A DNA stretch of 64,000 nucleotides from Stappia indica (GCF_009789575.1 NZ_CP046908.1:1674001-1738000); one strand, 5' to 3'. Positions 17,633 through 26,861 are shown, numbered from the stretch's first letter. Notes: generated by a model not told the origin, from the letters alone. Translations and numbers: made by a program.

Positions 17633-19102
17633 TTACTGCGGGTCCAGCACCGCCTCGACCTCGATCTCCACCTCATAGCCGCCGATGAGATCGCCGACGG
17701 CAAGCATCGTGTTGGCCGGGCGGATCTCGCCGAAGACCCGGCCATGCACGCGCGATGGACCTTCCCAGGCGCCGACATCCTGCAGGTAGACCCGCGTGCG
17801 CACCACATCCTCCATCGAACCGCCGAAGGCGGTGAGCGCGGCGGCGATCTTGTCGAGGATATAGGTGGTCTGGGCCTCGGCATCGCCCGGTGCGACGCAA
17901 TGGTCGGCGCCATGGGTGGCGGTCGTGCCGGAGACGAGAACCCGGTCGCCGATGCGCATGGCCCGGCTGAAGCCGGCAAGCGGCTCCCAGATGCTGCCCG
18001 ACGACAGGCGCCAGCGGTTGGGCCGGCCCGGCACCGGCTCCGGCGTGTAGACGCTGGGGATCTGGTCGAGATGGTGGCTGAGGTCGCCAGACGCGGTGAG
18101 GAACGGAGGGCGGCGATACTCGTCGCCGCAGTCGCCGGGGATCGGCGTCATCGCCCCGAAAGCATCCTCCAGCAGGGCGCGGTCCTCGTCGTCGAGCGCA
18201 AAGCCGAAGAGGCGGAGATTGTCCGCCCGGTGCTCGCGCTCGCCCACCCGCGCGCCGATGATCACGCCGGCGACGGAGGGCGTTTCAAGCACCCAGCGCG
18301 TCGCGACATTGGAGAGGGAAACCCCGTGTTTCTTCGCGATACGGTCGAGCGCCGAGAGCAGCCCTTGAAAAGCCTGCCAGCCGCCGGCCGTGTCGATGAA
18401 GCGCTTGTATTTCATCCGGCTCCAGTCGGCGATTTCCGTCGGCTCCGGCTTGCCGAGCCAGCGTTCGGACAGGAACCCGCCGCACAGCGTGCCATAGGCG
18501 AGAAGCCGCACGCCCCGCTCCTGGCAAAGGGCGGTCAGGGCGCCGGCTGCGCGCCGGTCGACCACCGAGAAGGACACCTGGTTGGACACGATGGGCAGGT
18601 TCTCGGCCAGCGCAACGCGCAGATGGCCGGCATCGAAATTGGTAACGCCGATCTCGCGGATGAGCCCTTCCTCGCGGAGCTTCGCAAGATGCTTGAGGGC
18701 ATCGAGCCAGCCCGGATGCTCGAAGGTCCACCAGTGGAATTGCAGCAGGTCGACGCACGTGACGCCAAGCCGGTCGAGCCGCTCCTGCACGCCGGCCCGC
18801 ACGACGTCCTCGGTCATCGGTCCCGGCTCCGGGCACCACTTGGTGAAGGCGAGCGGACGCCCCTCCCCCTCGCCGTGGCGCGCCAGCAACCGGCCGGCAA
18901 CGAGCTCCGCATTGCCGTAGTGGTCCGCCATGTCGAAGGTGGTGAAGCCGGCGGCCGCATAATCGGCAAGGTGCCCGGCTGCCGCCTCCAGATCGACGGG
19001 CGTGCCGTCCTTCTCGATGTCGGCGATCTGCCAGAGGCCGGTGAGAATGCGGCTGATCTCCAGGTCGGGGCCGAGTTTCGTCGTATCGGGACGGCTGGTC
19101 AT
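17633..19102 (-). CDS. Aldo-keto reductase-RidA fusion protein
   Basis: Predicted 489 residues. Residues 1 to about 325 are an aldo-keto reductase with the full tetrad D57, Y62, K88 and H123. Residues about 350-489 are a RidA/YjgF-like domain (GDRVLVSGTTATHG..ILDKIAAAL..VRTRVYLQDV..RPANTMLAV..EIEVEAV). AKRs reduce carbonyls with NAD(P)H; RidA proteins hydrolyse reactive enamine/imine intermediates or handle related compounds. It is the last gene of a minus-strand operon, with its ATG overlapping the stop of the permease gene (ATGA), so it is tied to transport of its substrate. A paralogous AKR is encoded at 24056. Confidence 0.83.
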   Translation of the reverse strand: MTSRPDTTKLGPDLEISRILTGLWQIADIEKDGTPVDLEAAAGHLADYAAAGFTTFDMADHYGNAELVAGRLLARHGEGEGRPLAFTKWCPEPGPMTEDVVRAGVQERLDRLGVTCVDLLQFHWWTFEHPGWLDALKHLAKLREEGLIREIGVTNFDAGHLRVALAENLPIVSNQVSFSVVDRRAAGALTALCQERGVRLLAYGTLCGGFLSERWLGKPEPTEIADWSRMKYKRFIDTAGGWQAFQGLLSALDRIAKKHGVSLSNVATRWVLETPSVAGVIIGARVGEREHRADNLRLFGFALDDEDRALLEDAFGAMTPIPGDCGDEYRRPPFLTASGDLSHHLDQIPSVYTPEPVPGRPNRWRLSSGSIWEPLAGFSRAMRIGDRVLVSGTTATHGADHCVAPGDAEAQTTYILDKIAAALTAFGGSMEDVVRTRVYLQDVGAWEGPSRVHGRVFGEIRPANTMLAVGDLIGGYEVEIEVEAVLDPQ

Positions 19103-20100
19103 GTGCGGTCGGATCCTGTCGTCGCGGCGGGTGTGCCGCGCCATCTGTGAAGGAAAGGCAGGCGGCGACGCGTGCCGCCCGGTTCGGGAAGCAGCCCTTG
19201 CGGGCGGAAGAGAAGGATGGCGCACAGGGCGACACCGATGATCACGGTCTGCAGCGAGGCGGCGCGGGCCTGCTCGCCGGCAGGCGCCAAGGCCTCGACC
19301 ACCGCGGACGATGCCGCCCAGAGCGCCCAGACCAACAGCGCGCCGAGGATGGCGCCGCGATTGTTTCCGGAACCGCCGACGATGAGCATCGCCCAGACCT
19401 GAAAGGTCAACATCGGCAGGTAGTTCTCCGGCGCGATGAAGCCGATGAAATGCGCCTGCGCCGCACCTCCAAGTCCCATGATCGCCCCGCCGAGCGCAAA
19501 GGCCTCGATCCGGAAGCGGCGCGGGCTCTTGCCGAGCGCCTCGGCCGCCACTTCGTCCTCGCGGATCGCGCGAAGCGCGCGGCCCCAGGGGCTTTTCGCC
19601 AGATGCTGGAGCATCAGATAGAGGCCGAACACAACGGCGACGAGGAGCGCCATATTGGCGAGCGAAAAGGCGAGCGAGCGGCCGGCCAGGTCGCCGAAGG
19701 GACGCGGGATCAGGCTGATGCCGAAGGGGCCGCCGGTGATGCCCTCGAGATTGAGCACGGCAAGCTGCACGGTAACGGCAATGCCGAAGGTGGAGATCGC
19801 CAGATAATCGGCGCGCAGGCGAATGGTCATCCAGCCGATCAGCGCCGAGAGCAGCCCGGATGCTGCGAAGGCACCAAGCCAGCCGACGAGGATCGGCAGC
19901 TCGAAACCGCCGAGGCGTCCCTCCACCGCCGGCGACGTCAGCAGTGCCGACACATAGGCACCGACAGCGACGAAGCCGGCGACGCCGACATTGAACAGCC
20001 CCGTCTGGCCCCACTGCACATTGAGGCCAAGGACGATCACCGCATAGGTGAGCGCAACGGTGAGGAAAAAGGCGCAGTAGGCCAGAAGCTCCAGGCTCAT
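19099..20100 (-). CDS. Branched-chain-type ABC transporter permease (LivM-like)
   Basis: Predicted 333 residues with eight or more membrane segments, the LivM signature GLNVQWGQTGLFNVGVAGFVAVGAY-type region (from about residue 28) and the cytoplasmic loop RAIREDEVAAEALGKSPRRFRI. It forms the channel with the LivH-like protein. Start and stop overlap both neighbours (ATGA), so the operon is fully coupled. Substrates of the family include amino acids, urea, amides and aromatic acids; the ligand here is unknown. Confidence 0.9.
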   Translation of the reverse strand: MSLELLAYCAFFLTVALTYAVIVLGLNVQWGQTGLFNVGVAGFVAVGAYVSALLTSPAVEGRLGGFELPILVGWLGAFAASGLLSALIGWMTIRLRADYLAISTFGIAVTVQLAVLNLEGITGGPFGISLIPRPFGDLAGRSLAFSLANMALLVAVVFGLYLMLQHLAKSPWGRALRAIREDEVAAEALGKSPRRFRIEAFALGGAIMGLGGAAQAHFIGFIAPENYLPMLTFQVWAMLIVGGSGNNRGAILGALLVWALWAASSAVVEALAPAGEQARAASLQTVIIGVALCAILLFRPQGLLPEPGGTRRRLPFLHRWRGTPAATTGSDRT

Positions 20101-21008
20101 GCCGCCCTCCCGAACAGGCCGGTGGGGCGCGCCACCAGAACGACCGTGATCACGGCAAAGGCAACCGCCGCCCGCCATTCGGCGCCTATCGTCTGGACCG
20201 CCAGCGCCTCGCACAGGCCGACGATCAACCCGCCGAGCATGGCGCCGGGCACGGATCCGATACCGCCGAGGATGACGGCGGCGAAGAGCGGCAGCAGCAG
20301 GTCGAAGCCCATATAGGGGCGGATCTGCACCAGCAGGCCCGACATGGTGCCTGCTGTACAGGCCAGCGCGCCGCCGATGATCCATACCGCGCGCACGATC
20401 TTCGCCGTATCGATGCCGACGATGCCGGCCAGCGCCGGGTTCTCGCTGACCGCACGCATGGCGCGGCCGAGATCCGTGCGGGTGAGCAGCAGGTGAACGG
20501 CGATCACCGCCAGGAACGCAAGACCGATCAGCAACAGCTGGTCCGGCGTGGCACGGATGCCGCCGGGCAGCGGCATGGCAATCTGGAGTTCACGGGAATA
20601 GTAGGCAGGCTTCGAGGTGTAGAGGAATTCGAGCAGGCTGCGCAGCGCCATGGACGCACCGAAGCTCGCCATCACCACGATGATCGCCGTTGCCCCGCGC
20701 CGTCTCAGCCTGGCGAACAGGAGATGGTCGACGGCAAGCGCCAGAACCGCCGTGAGCGCCATGGCCAACAATCCGGCAAGGATCAGCGCCACCGACACGC
20801 TGAACGGATCGAGCGGGGCAAGGCTGGCGCCGGACACCGCACCGATGGCCAGCGACAGGCTGAGCGAGAGATAGGCGCCCCAGCTGAGCAATTCGCCATG
20901 GGCGAAATTGGCAAAGCGCAGGATCGAATAGGTCAGCGTCAGGCCGACGGCACCAAGGCCGATCATCGCCCCGGCCAGCAGGCCCTCGAGCAGGATCTGG
21001 GCGCTCAT
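20097..21008 (-). CDS. Branched-chain-type ABC transporter permease (LivH-like)
   Basis: Predicted 303 residues, about eight membrane segments, with the LivH features GLTLTYSILRFANFAHGEL and RAMRAVSENPALAGIVGID. It pairs with the LivM-like permease. It overlaps by 4 bp with the genes on both sides. Confidence 0.9.
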   Translation of the reverse strand: MSAQILLEGLLAGAMIGLGAVGLTLTYSILRFANFAHGELLSWGAYLSLSLSLAIGAVSGASLAPLDPFSVSVALILAGLLAMALTAVLALAVDHLLFARLRRRGATAIIVVMASFGASMALRSLLEFLYTSKPAYYSRELQIAMPLPGGIRATPDQLLLIGLAFLAVIAVHLLLTRTDLGRAMRAVSENPALAGIVGIDTAKIVRAVWIIGGALACTAGTMSGLLVQIRPYMGFDLLLPLFAAVILGGIGSVPGAMLGGLIVGLCEALAVQTIGAEWRAAVAFAVITVVLVARPTGLFGRAA

Positions 21009-21781
21009 CGTGTCCCCTCCCCGGCGGGTGCGGCGCCGTCCGCATGGGCGCCCAGGAACAGGCGGCCGATATCGGGATCGGCGGCGAGATCCGCCGCCGG
21101 TGCATCGTGGCGCAACAGGCCGTCGACCAGGATCACGGCGCGCGAGGCAATCGCCAGAGCCGCCCTGACATTCTGCTCGACCAGGAGGATCGGCACGCCG
21201 CTGCGGTTGATCTCGACCAACCGCGCGAACATTTCCGCCACCGCCTTGGGCGACAGTCCCGCAGAAGGCTCGTCGAGGATCAGCACCTTCGGCTCGACCA
21301 GGAGGGCGCGTGCGGTCGCCAGCATCTGGCGCTGGCCGCCGGACAGGCCGCCGGCAAGCGCGCCCGGCCGGCTTGCAAGATCGGGATAGGCCGCGAGCAT
21401 CGCCTCGATGCGCTGCTGGCGCTCCGCCTTGGGCAGGATGGCGGCCGCCACCTGCAGGTTCTCCCGGATCGTCAGAGTCGCGAAGATGTTCTCCGTCTGC
21501 GGCACGAAGGCCAGCCCCTTGCGCACCAGCGTATGGCGCGGCAGGTCCGTGATCTCCTCGCCGGAGAGATGCAAGGTGCCGCCATGCAGCGGCACCAGCC
21601 CGGCAACCGCCTTGACGAAGGTCGACTTTCCGGCCCCGTTCGGCCCGAGCACCGTGACGAATTCGCCCGGCGCCAGGGTGAAGTCGATACCCTTGACGAT
21701 AGGCAGGTCCGGCTCGTAGCCGGCGACAAGGCCGCGGGTCGCAAGCGGCGCCGACGATGCGGCGGATGCGGCTGTCGTCAT
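21005..21781 (-). CDS. Branched-chain-type ABC transporter ATPase (LivF-like)
   Basis: Predicted 258 residues. Walker A GPNGAGKS, signature LSGGQRQMLATARALL, Walker B VLILDEPSAGLSP, the LivF-type short ATPase. The ATG at 21781 overlaps the stop of the LivG-like gene; upstream open frame is not used. Confidence 0.9.
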   Translation of the reverse strand: MTTAASAASSAPLATRGLVAGYEPDLPIVKGIDFTLAPGEFVTVLGPNGAGKSTFVKAVAGLVPLHGGTLHLSGEEITDLPRHTLVRKGLAFVPQTENIFATLTIRENLQVAAAILPKAERQQRIEAMLAAYPDLASRPGALAGGLSGGQRQMLATARALLVEPKVLILDEPSAGLSPKAVAEMFARLVEINRSGVPILLVEQNVRAALAIASRAVILVDGLLRHDAPAADLAADPDIGRLFLGAHADGAAPAGEGTR

Positions 21782-22611
21782 GTCGCCGCCTCCGGCACCA
21801 CCTCGCCGAGATAGGCTTCCGCCACCTCGCGATTGGCCATGATCTCCGCAGGCGTACCGGCCGCCAGTTCCCGCCCGGACGCCATCACGACGATCCGCCC
21901 GCACAGGCGGGCGATCATGTCCATGTTGTGCTCGATGAGGAGGATGCTGACGCCCATGCGGTTGATCTCGACGATCCGGTCGATGATGACGTCGAGCAGG
22001 GCCGGATTGACGCCCGCCGCCGGCTCGTCGAGCAGGATCACCGCCGGCTCGGCCATCATCACGCGGGCAAGCTCCAGCAGCTTGCGCTGACCGCCGGACA
22101 GGACGCGGGCCGGCTGGTCGACGAGATGGCCGAGGGTCACGAAGTCGATCAGCGCCCTCGCCCGCTCGCGTGCCGCACGCTCCTCGGCCCGCACCGTACC
22201 GGGCTGCAGGAAGTTGCGCAGGATGCTTTCGCCGGTCTGGTTCTGCGCCGCAGCCATGACATTGTCGAGGATGCTCATGCCGGCGAAGGGCCGCGGGATC
22301 TGGAACGTGCGCCCGAGCCCCATGGCCAGCCGCCGTGCGGCTGGCTGTCGCTCGATCCGCTCGCCCTTCAGGCGGATTTCACCGGCATCCGGCACGAGAC
22401 TTCCGGCGATAAGGCTGAAAAACGTCGTCTTGCCGGCGCCGTTCGGCCCGATCAGCCCGACGATCTCTCCGCCATGGAGGTCCAGCGACATGCCGTCCAC
22501 CGCCCGGTTGCCACCGAACCGCCGGGCAACGCCCGTCGCCGACAGGACCGGCGGCGACCCGCCGGCCGATACGCGCGCTGCCCCGTCCGCAGTGCTGCTG
22601 ACTGACTGCAA
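21778..22611 (-). CDS. Branched-chain-type ABC transporter ATPase (LivG-like)
   Basis: Predicted 277 residues. Walker A GPNGAGKT, signature LSGGQRKLLELARVMM, Walker B VILLDEPAAGVNP and the LivG C-terminal BCA-type extension (PAEIMANREVAEAYLGEV). The start is a TTG at 22611 with AAGGAG 7 nt upstream, a near-ideal ribosome site, and no in-frame ATG fits. First gene of the minus-strand transporter operon, divergent from the GntR gene at 22898 with palindromic operator-like sites between them. Confidence 0.88.
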   Translation of the reverse strand: MQSVSSTADGAARVSAGGSPPVLSATGVARRFGGNRAVDGMSLDLHGGEIVGLIGPNGAGKTTFFSLIAGSLVPDAGEIRLKGERIERQPAARRLAMGLGRTFQIPRPFAGMSILDNVMAAAQNQTGESILRNFLQPGTVRAEERAARERARALIDFVTLGHLVDQPARVLSGGQRKLLELARVMMAEPAVILLDEPAAGVNPALLDVIIDRIVEINRMGVSILLIEHNMDMIARLCGRIVVMASGRELAAGTPAEIMANREVAEAYLGEVVPEAAT

Positions 22612-22720
22612 GGATCCGCTCCTTATCCCGGCGCCTCGGCGGCGGGGTCTTTTCGCCCCTGTCTGTCACGACCTCCAAAAGGCAATCGACAGCCACCAAA
22701 GAACCGCCTCGCGATCCGTG

Positions 22721-22762
22721 ATGTTTGATCAAACATATCTTGATCACAGATCGCGTTTGATT
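22721..22762. promoter_or_regulatory. Tandem TTGATC palindromes, candidate operator of the GntR/FCD regulator
   Basis: ATGTTTGATCAAACAT (22721-22736) is a perfect 16-bp palindrome. A second TTGATCA core (22740-22746) has its centre 15 bp further and a third half-match TTGATT (22757-22762) 17 bp beyond. They lie in the only AT-rich stretch between divergent livG-like and gntR genes, so one regulator could control both arms. Confidence 0.6.
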
Positions 22763-22897
22763 GTAAAGATGGAACAGACGGGTTTTTCAGCCGGCTTCGA
22801 GGGAAGTGCGACCACCGCCTTGCGAGGCGCTTCGACCGCATTCCGGCACTCTCACGCCGCAAGACCTGCCCCGGAGGGGGAAGCCAAGGAGGAGGCG

Positions 22898-23665
22898 ATG
22901 GCTGCAAGGACGGCTGGCGGATTGCTGCGTGTTGCCGGCGCCGTGCCCGATGCCGGCGACAGCGAAAGCGCGCTCGCCCCGCTCAATCCGGTCGGGCGCC
23001 GCACGGTGCAGGACAGCGTCTATGACGAACTGCGCCGATCCCTGATCCAGGGCCTGTTCGATCCCGGCGAAGTCCTGCGCATCGTCGACGTTTCCAACCG
23101 CCTCGGCACCAGCACCATGCCCGTGCGCGAGGCCCTGGCCCGCCTGATCTCGGAGCAGGCGCTTGAGGCGATGCCCAACCGCTCCGTCCGCGTGCCGCTT
23201 ATCTCCCGCGACCGCCTGGAAGACCTTGCCCGCGCCCGCGCGATCATCGAGAGCGAGGTCATCGGCCTTGCCATGCCGAACGTCACGGATGCGCTCGTCG
23301 ATCAACTCGTGCACCTGACCGATGCCTGCGACGCCGTGCTGGCGACCAAGGGACGCGAGATTTCCGGCGAGGCTGCGGACCTCAACCACGCCTTCCACTT
23401 CACCCTCTACCGCGCCGCCGGATCACAGGTGATGATCCCGATCATCGAGAGCCTGTGGCTGCAGTCGGGCCCGTATCTGCGCGCCTCCGCCCGCCTCTTC
23501 GATCCCGTCACCGACCGATCCGCCACCCACTTTCACCGCGAGATCGTCGAGGCCGTCACCCGGCGCGACACGCCGGCCGCACAAGCCGCGCTCAAGGCGG
23601 ATATCGGACGTGCCTTCGACATCCTGCGCAAGCATCTGACCGAAACCGGCGAGGAAACCCGATGA
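22898..23665 (+). CDS. GntR family regulator, FCD subfamily
   Basis: Predicted 255 residues. A winged HTH (VYDELRRSLIQGLFDPGEVLRI..RLGTSTMPVREALARLISEQALEAMPNRSVRV) is followed by an FCD helical domain with metal-ligand-type His/Asp positions (D-x-x-x-H in DLNHAFHFTL, HFHREIV). The ATG at 22898 has AGGAGGAGG just upstream. The stop overlaps the next gene (ATGA). It probably controls both the Liv-type transporter and the downstream enzymes through the TTGATC sites. Confidence 0.86.
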   Translation: MAARTAGGLLRVAGAVPDAGDSESALAPLNPVGRRTVQDSVYDELRRSLIQGLFDPGEVLRIVDVSNRLGTSTMPVREALARLISEQALEAMPNRSVRVPLISRDRLEDLARARAIIESEVIGLAMPNVTDALVDQLVHLTDACDAVLATKGREISGEAADLNHAFHFTLYRAAGSQVMIPIIESLWLQSGPYLRASARLFDPVTDRSATHFHREIVEAVTRRDTPAAQAALKADIGRAFDILRKHLTETGEETR

Positions 23666-24042
23666 GCCACGAGGCGAACGACGACAGCTTCGAGCTCTAC
23701 GATCTCCGGGTCGAGGCGGTGATGCCGGAAGACGGCGGCAAGGTCTATTGCGGGGCAAAGCCGGGCGATCACTTCGAGCTGCGCGGCGAGATGCTGCACC
23801 TGCCGCCTGGCCAGGGCTTCTCGATCTACTCCATCGCGGCCGTCCTGCCGCTGCTGGCGGCAAAGCAGCGCCCGACCCATCCCAACGACTGGATGACCAG
23901 CGACGCGGATGTCGCCTGCCCCGATCCCAACTGCGCCAGCCGGCTGCGCATCACGCGACTCAGCCTGCGCCGTTTCTCCCACGCGGCGACCACCGCCGTT
24001 CCCCTTCCAGGTGCCGGCGACGACGGCGCAAACGGCGAGTGA
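23662..24042 (+). CDS. TIGR04076 family protein
   Basis: Predicted 126 residues, small and soluble. The pattern of an N-terminal YDLRVEAV strand, KVYCGAKPGDHFEL, a SIYSIAAVLPLLAAKQR helix and a C-terminal DVACPDPNC motif matches the TIGR04076 family, which has no assigned function. The conserved cysteines could bind a metal. It sits between the regulator and an aldo-keto reductase with overlaps or tight spacing, so it is probably part of the same pathway. Confidence 0.72.
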   Translation: MSHEANDDSFELYDLRVEAVMPEDGGKVYCGAKPGDHFELRGEMLHLPPGQGFSIYSIAAVLPLLAAKQRPTHPNDWMTSDADVACPDPNCASRLRITRLSLRRFSHAATTAVPLPGAGDDGANGE

Positions 24043-24055
24043 CCCCGTGACTGCG

Positions 24056-25108
24056 ATGGAAACCCATGTCCTGAAGGACGATCACGTCATCTCCCGCGTC
24101 ATCCGCGGCGGCTGGCAACTTGCCGGCGGGCACGGCGCCGTCGACCGAGACACGGCAATCGACGACATGATCGCTTTTGCCGATGCCGGCATCACCACCT
24201 TCGACTGCGCCGACATCTACACCGGCGTGGAAGAGCTGATCGGCGCCTTCCGCGAGCGCTACCGCGACTTGCGGGGAGAGGAAGCCCTGTCCCGGATCTG
24301 CGTCCATACCAAGCTGGTGCCGGATCTCGACCGCTTGATCGGCATAGACCGCGCGCATGTGGAGGAGCTGGTCGACCGGTCGCTGTCGCGGCTGCGCTGC
24401 GAGCGGCTGGACCTCGTCCAGTTCCACTGGTGGGACTACAACGCGCCCGGCTGGCTGGACGTTGCCCTGTGGCTCAAGGAGCTGCGCCAGGCCGGCAAGA
24501 TCCGCAATATCGGCGTCACCAATTTCGACAGCGACCATGTCGCCGCCATGCTGGCCGCAGGCGTTCCTCTCGTCTCGGCGCAGGTGCAGTATTCCCTGCT
24601 CGACACGCGCCCGGCCAAGCGGCTCGCCGGCATCGCCCGCGACAACGGCATCTCCTTCCTGTGCTACGGCACGGTCGCCGGCGGTTTCCTCAGCGAGAAG
24701 TGGCTCGGCCAGGCGGAGCCAGCCGCCGAGCTGGAGAACCGCTCACTGGTCAAATACAAGCTGATCATCGAGGATTTCGGCGGCTGGGACCTGTTTCAGG
24801 CGCTGCTGGCCGCCCTCAAGCAGGTTGCCGACAAGCACGGCACCGACATCGCAAGCGTTGCCAGCCGCTGCGTGCTGGACCGCGATCAGGTCGGCGCCGT
24901 CATCGTCGGTGCGCGCAACCGGGCACACCTTCCCTCCAATCTCGGCCTTTGCGATATCGCCCTGGATGCCGACGACCGCGCGAAGATCGCGGACGTGCTC
25001 GCCTCCTCACGCGAACTGGACGGCGACGTCTACACGCTGGAGCGGGACCGCCACGGGCGCCACGGCCGCATCATGAAATACAACCTCAACGACGAGAAAG
25101 CGGCATGA
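24056..25108 (+). CDS. Aldo-keto reductase
   Basis: Predicted 350 residues with the AKR tetrad D50, Y55, K86 and H124 and the late GAR segment (VGAVIVGARNRAHLPSNL) that binds the cofactor phosphate. It is clearly a paralogue of the AKR half of the protein at 17633: both share FHWW..PGWLD, GVTNFD, a GT..GGFLSE(K/R)WLG block and a GGW..FQ.LL..L block. The GTG at 24047 is an alternative start. It overlaps the next gene by 4 bp (ATGA). Confidence 0.85.
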   Translation: METHVLKDDHVISRVIRGGWQLAGGHGAVDRDTAIDDMIAFADAGITTFDCADIYTGVEELIGAFRERYRDLRGEEALSRICVHTKLVPDLDRLIGIDRAHVEELVDRSLSRLRCERLDLVQFHWWDYNAPGWLDVALWLKELRQAGKIRNIGVTNFDSDHVAAMLAAGVPLVSAQVQYSLLDTRPAKRLAGIARDNGISFLCYGTVAGGFLSEKWLGQAEPAAELENRSLVKYKLIIEDFGGWDLFQALLAALKQVADKHGTDIASVASRCVLDRDQVGAVIVGARNRAHLPSNLGLCDIALDADDRAKIADVLASSRELDGDVYTLERDRHGRHGRIMKYNLNDEKAA

Positions 25109-25548
25109 CGGGCGCGGGCGACCTTGGCGCTGCTGCCGCCCGCGAGATCCTCGCCCGGCACGAATTCTTCGTCGACTGGTTCTCCGGCCGGCTTTCCGAC
25201 AGCGCCTTTGCCGCCTCCCTTGCCGCCTTCGAACCGGACTTCCATCGCATCGACCCGGACGGCGCCCTGCAGGATCACGCAGGCCTCACTGCGATGCTGG
25301 CCGCCGCGCGAGGACGGCTTGCCGACGGGTTCGCGATCACCATCGAGGAGATCGCGGTGCTGAGGGAGACCGGCGAGGAGGCCTTGATGACCTATTTGGA
25401 ACGGCAGGAGCACGGCGGAAGGACCACTTTCCGCCGCGCCGGCGCGCTGTTCTCCAGAAATGCCGACGCCCCTTTGGGAGTGGCGTGGCGCTTCGTCCAG
25501 GAAACCTGGATCAATGACCGTACGGACGAACAACCGGCGGCAGAATGA
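25105..25548 (+). CDS. Small SnoaL-like (NTF2-fold) protein
   Basis: Predicted 147 residues. The layout (N-terminal helices, FEPDFHRIDPDG, a long helix, then strands ending GVAWRFVQETW) is that of SnoaL/DUF4440-type NTF2-fold proteins, which are small binding proteins or enzymes. The match is by pattern only. ATGA overlap with the aldo-keto reductase, and the binding-protein gene follows after 17 bp, so it belongs to the operon. Confidence 0.6.
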   Translation: MTGAGDLGAAAAREILARHEFFVDWFSGRLSDSAFAASLAAFEPDFHRIDPDGALQDHAGLTAMLAAARGRLADGFAITIEEIAVLRETGEEALMTYLERQEHGGRTTFRRAGALFSRNADAPLGVAWRFVQETWINDRTDEQPAAE

Positions 25549-25565
25549 CGAGAAGGGGAACAGCA

Positions 25566-26840
25566 ATGAGCAAGTTGAAATGGACTTCCGCGCTTGCCGG
25601 CGGCGTCCTCGCCGCATTGGCGGCAGGTCCGGCGGCACAGGCCTGCGAGGTCACCGTCGGCCTCGTCCTCGAACTCACCGGCCCCGCCGGCCAGTACGGC
25701 CAGGCCGGCGCCAAGTCGGTCGAGATGGCGTTCCGCGATCTCAACGAGGCCGGCGGCGTTCTCGACGGCTGCAAGCTTGTGACCGACACCCGCGACAGCC
25801 AGAGCCAGGGCAACGTCGCCGTCGATCAGGCGACCCAGCTGGTCAACATCAAGAAGGTGCCGGTCGTCATCGGCGGCATCATCTCCTCGGTGTCGATCCC
25901 GATCCTGACTTCGGTCACCGCGCCCGCTGGCGTCGTCCAGGTCTCGCCCGCCTCCTCCTCGCCGACGCTGACCCAGCTCGCCCGCGACGGAAAGACCGGC
26001 GGCTACTTCTTCCGCACCATCACGTCCGACGCCCTCCAGGGCACCGCAGCGGCGAAATATGCCATCGACCAGGGGCTGAAGAAGCTCGCGATCGTCCATG
26101 TGAACAACGACTTCGGCGTGAACATGGTGCGCGAGTTCTCCTCCGCCTTCGAAAAGCTCGGCGGCACCATCACGTCCACGACCCCCTATAACGAGAAGCA
26201 GGCGAGCTACTCCGCCGAGGCATCCGCCGCGATGGCGGGCGAGCCGGAAGCGCTCTATCTCGTCAGCTACCCCGTCGACGGCGCCACCATCGCCCGCGCC
26301 TGGATCTCGCAGGGCGGACCGCAGACCTTCCTGCTGAACGACGGCATGAACTCCACCGACTTCATCGAGAGCGTCGGCGCGAAGTTCCTCGACAACGCCT
26401 TCGGCACGTCGTCCGGCACCACGCCGACCAAGTCGACGGAGTATTTCTACGGCGCCTACAAGGACTTCTCAGGCGGCATCGAGCCGAGCGCCCCTGCCGC
26501 CGACCGCTCCTACGATGCCGGCGCCATTGTCGGCCTCGCCATCGCCAAGGCGGGCTCCGCCGAAGCCGACGCGATCAAGGCCGCCATTCCGCAGGTCGTT
26601 GCCGCCGACGGCGAGCCGATCTTCGCGGGCAAGGACGAGTTCGCCAGGGCGCTCGAGCTGATCAAGGCCGGCAAGCCGATCAAGTATGAAGGCGTCATCG
26701 GACCGGTCGGCTTCGACGAATACGGCGACATCACCGGCCCGTTCCGTCTGTGGCGGATCTCGTCCGGCGAGGTCACGACCGTCGGCCAGATGTCGGCGGA
26801 GGACGTGATGAGCCTCAAGGACGAACTGGCCGGCAAGTAA
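25566..26840 (+). CDS. Branched-chain-type ABC transporter substrate-binding protein (LivJ-like)
   Basis: Predicted 424 residues with a signal peptide (MSKLKWTSALAGGVLAALAAGPAAQA) and the Leu/Ile/Val-binding protein type I fold (VTVGLVLELTGPAGQYGQAG, then PVVIGGIISSVSIPI). It is on the opposite arm from the permeases and ATPases at 19099-22611 but is the only binding protein in the locus, so it presumably serves them. AGAAGGGG lies upstream of the ATG. A terminator follows at 26862. Confidence 0.88.
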   Translation: MSKLKWTSALAGGVLAALAAGPAAQACEVTVGLVLELTGPAGQYGQAGAKSVEMAFRDLNEAGGVLDGCKLVTDTRDSQSQGNVAVDQATQLVNIKKVPVVIGGIISSVSIPILTSVTAPAGVVQVSPASSSPTLTQLARDGKTGGYFFRTITSDALQGTAAAKYAIDQGLKKLAIVHVNNDFGVNMVREFSSAFEKLGGTITSTTPYNEKQASYSAEASAAMAGEPEALYLVSYPVDGATIARAWISQGGPQTFLLNDGMNSTDFIESVGAKFLDNAFGTSSGTTPTKSTEYFYGAYKDFSGGIEPSAPAADRSYDAGAIVGLAIAKAGSAEADAIKAAIPQVVAADGEPIFAGKDEFARALELIKAGKPIKYEGVIGPVGFDEYGDITGPFRLWRISSGEVTTVGQMSAEDVMSLKDELAGK

Positions 26841-26861
26841 GCCTGCACACGTCAAAAAGAA

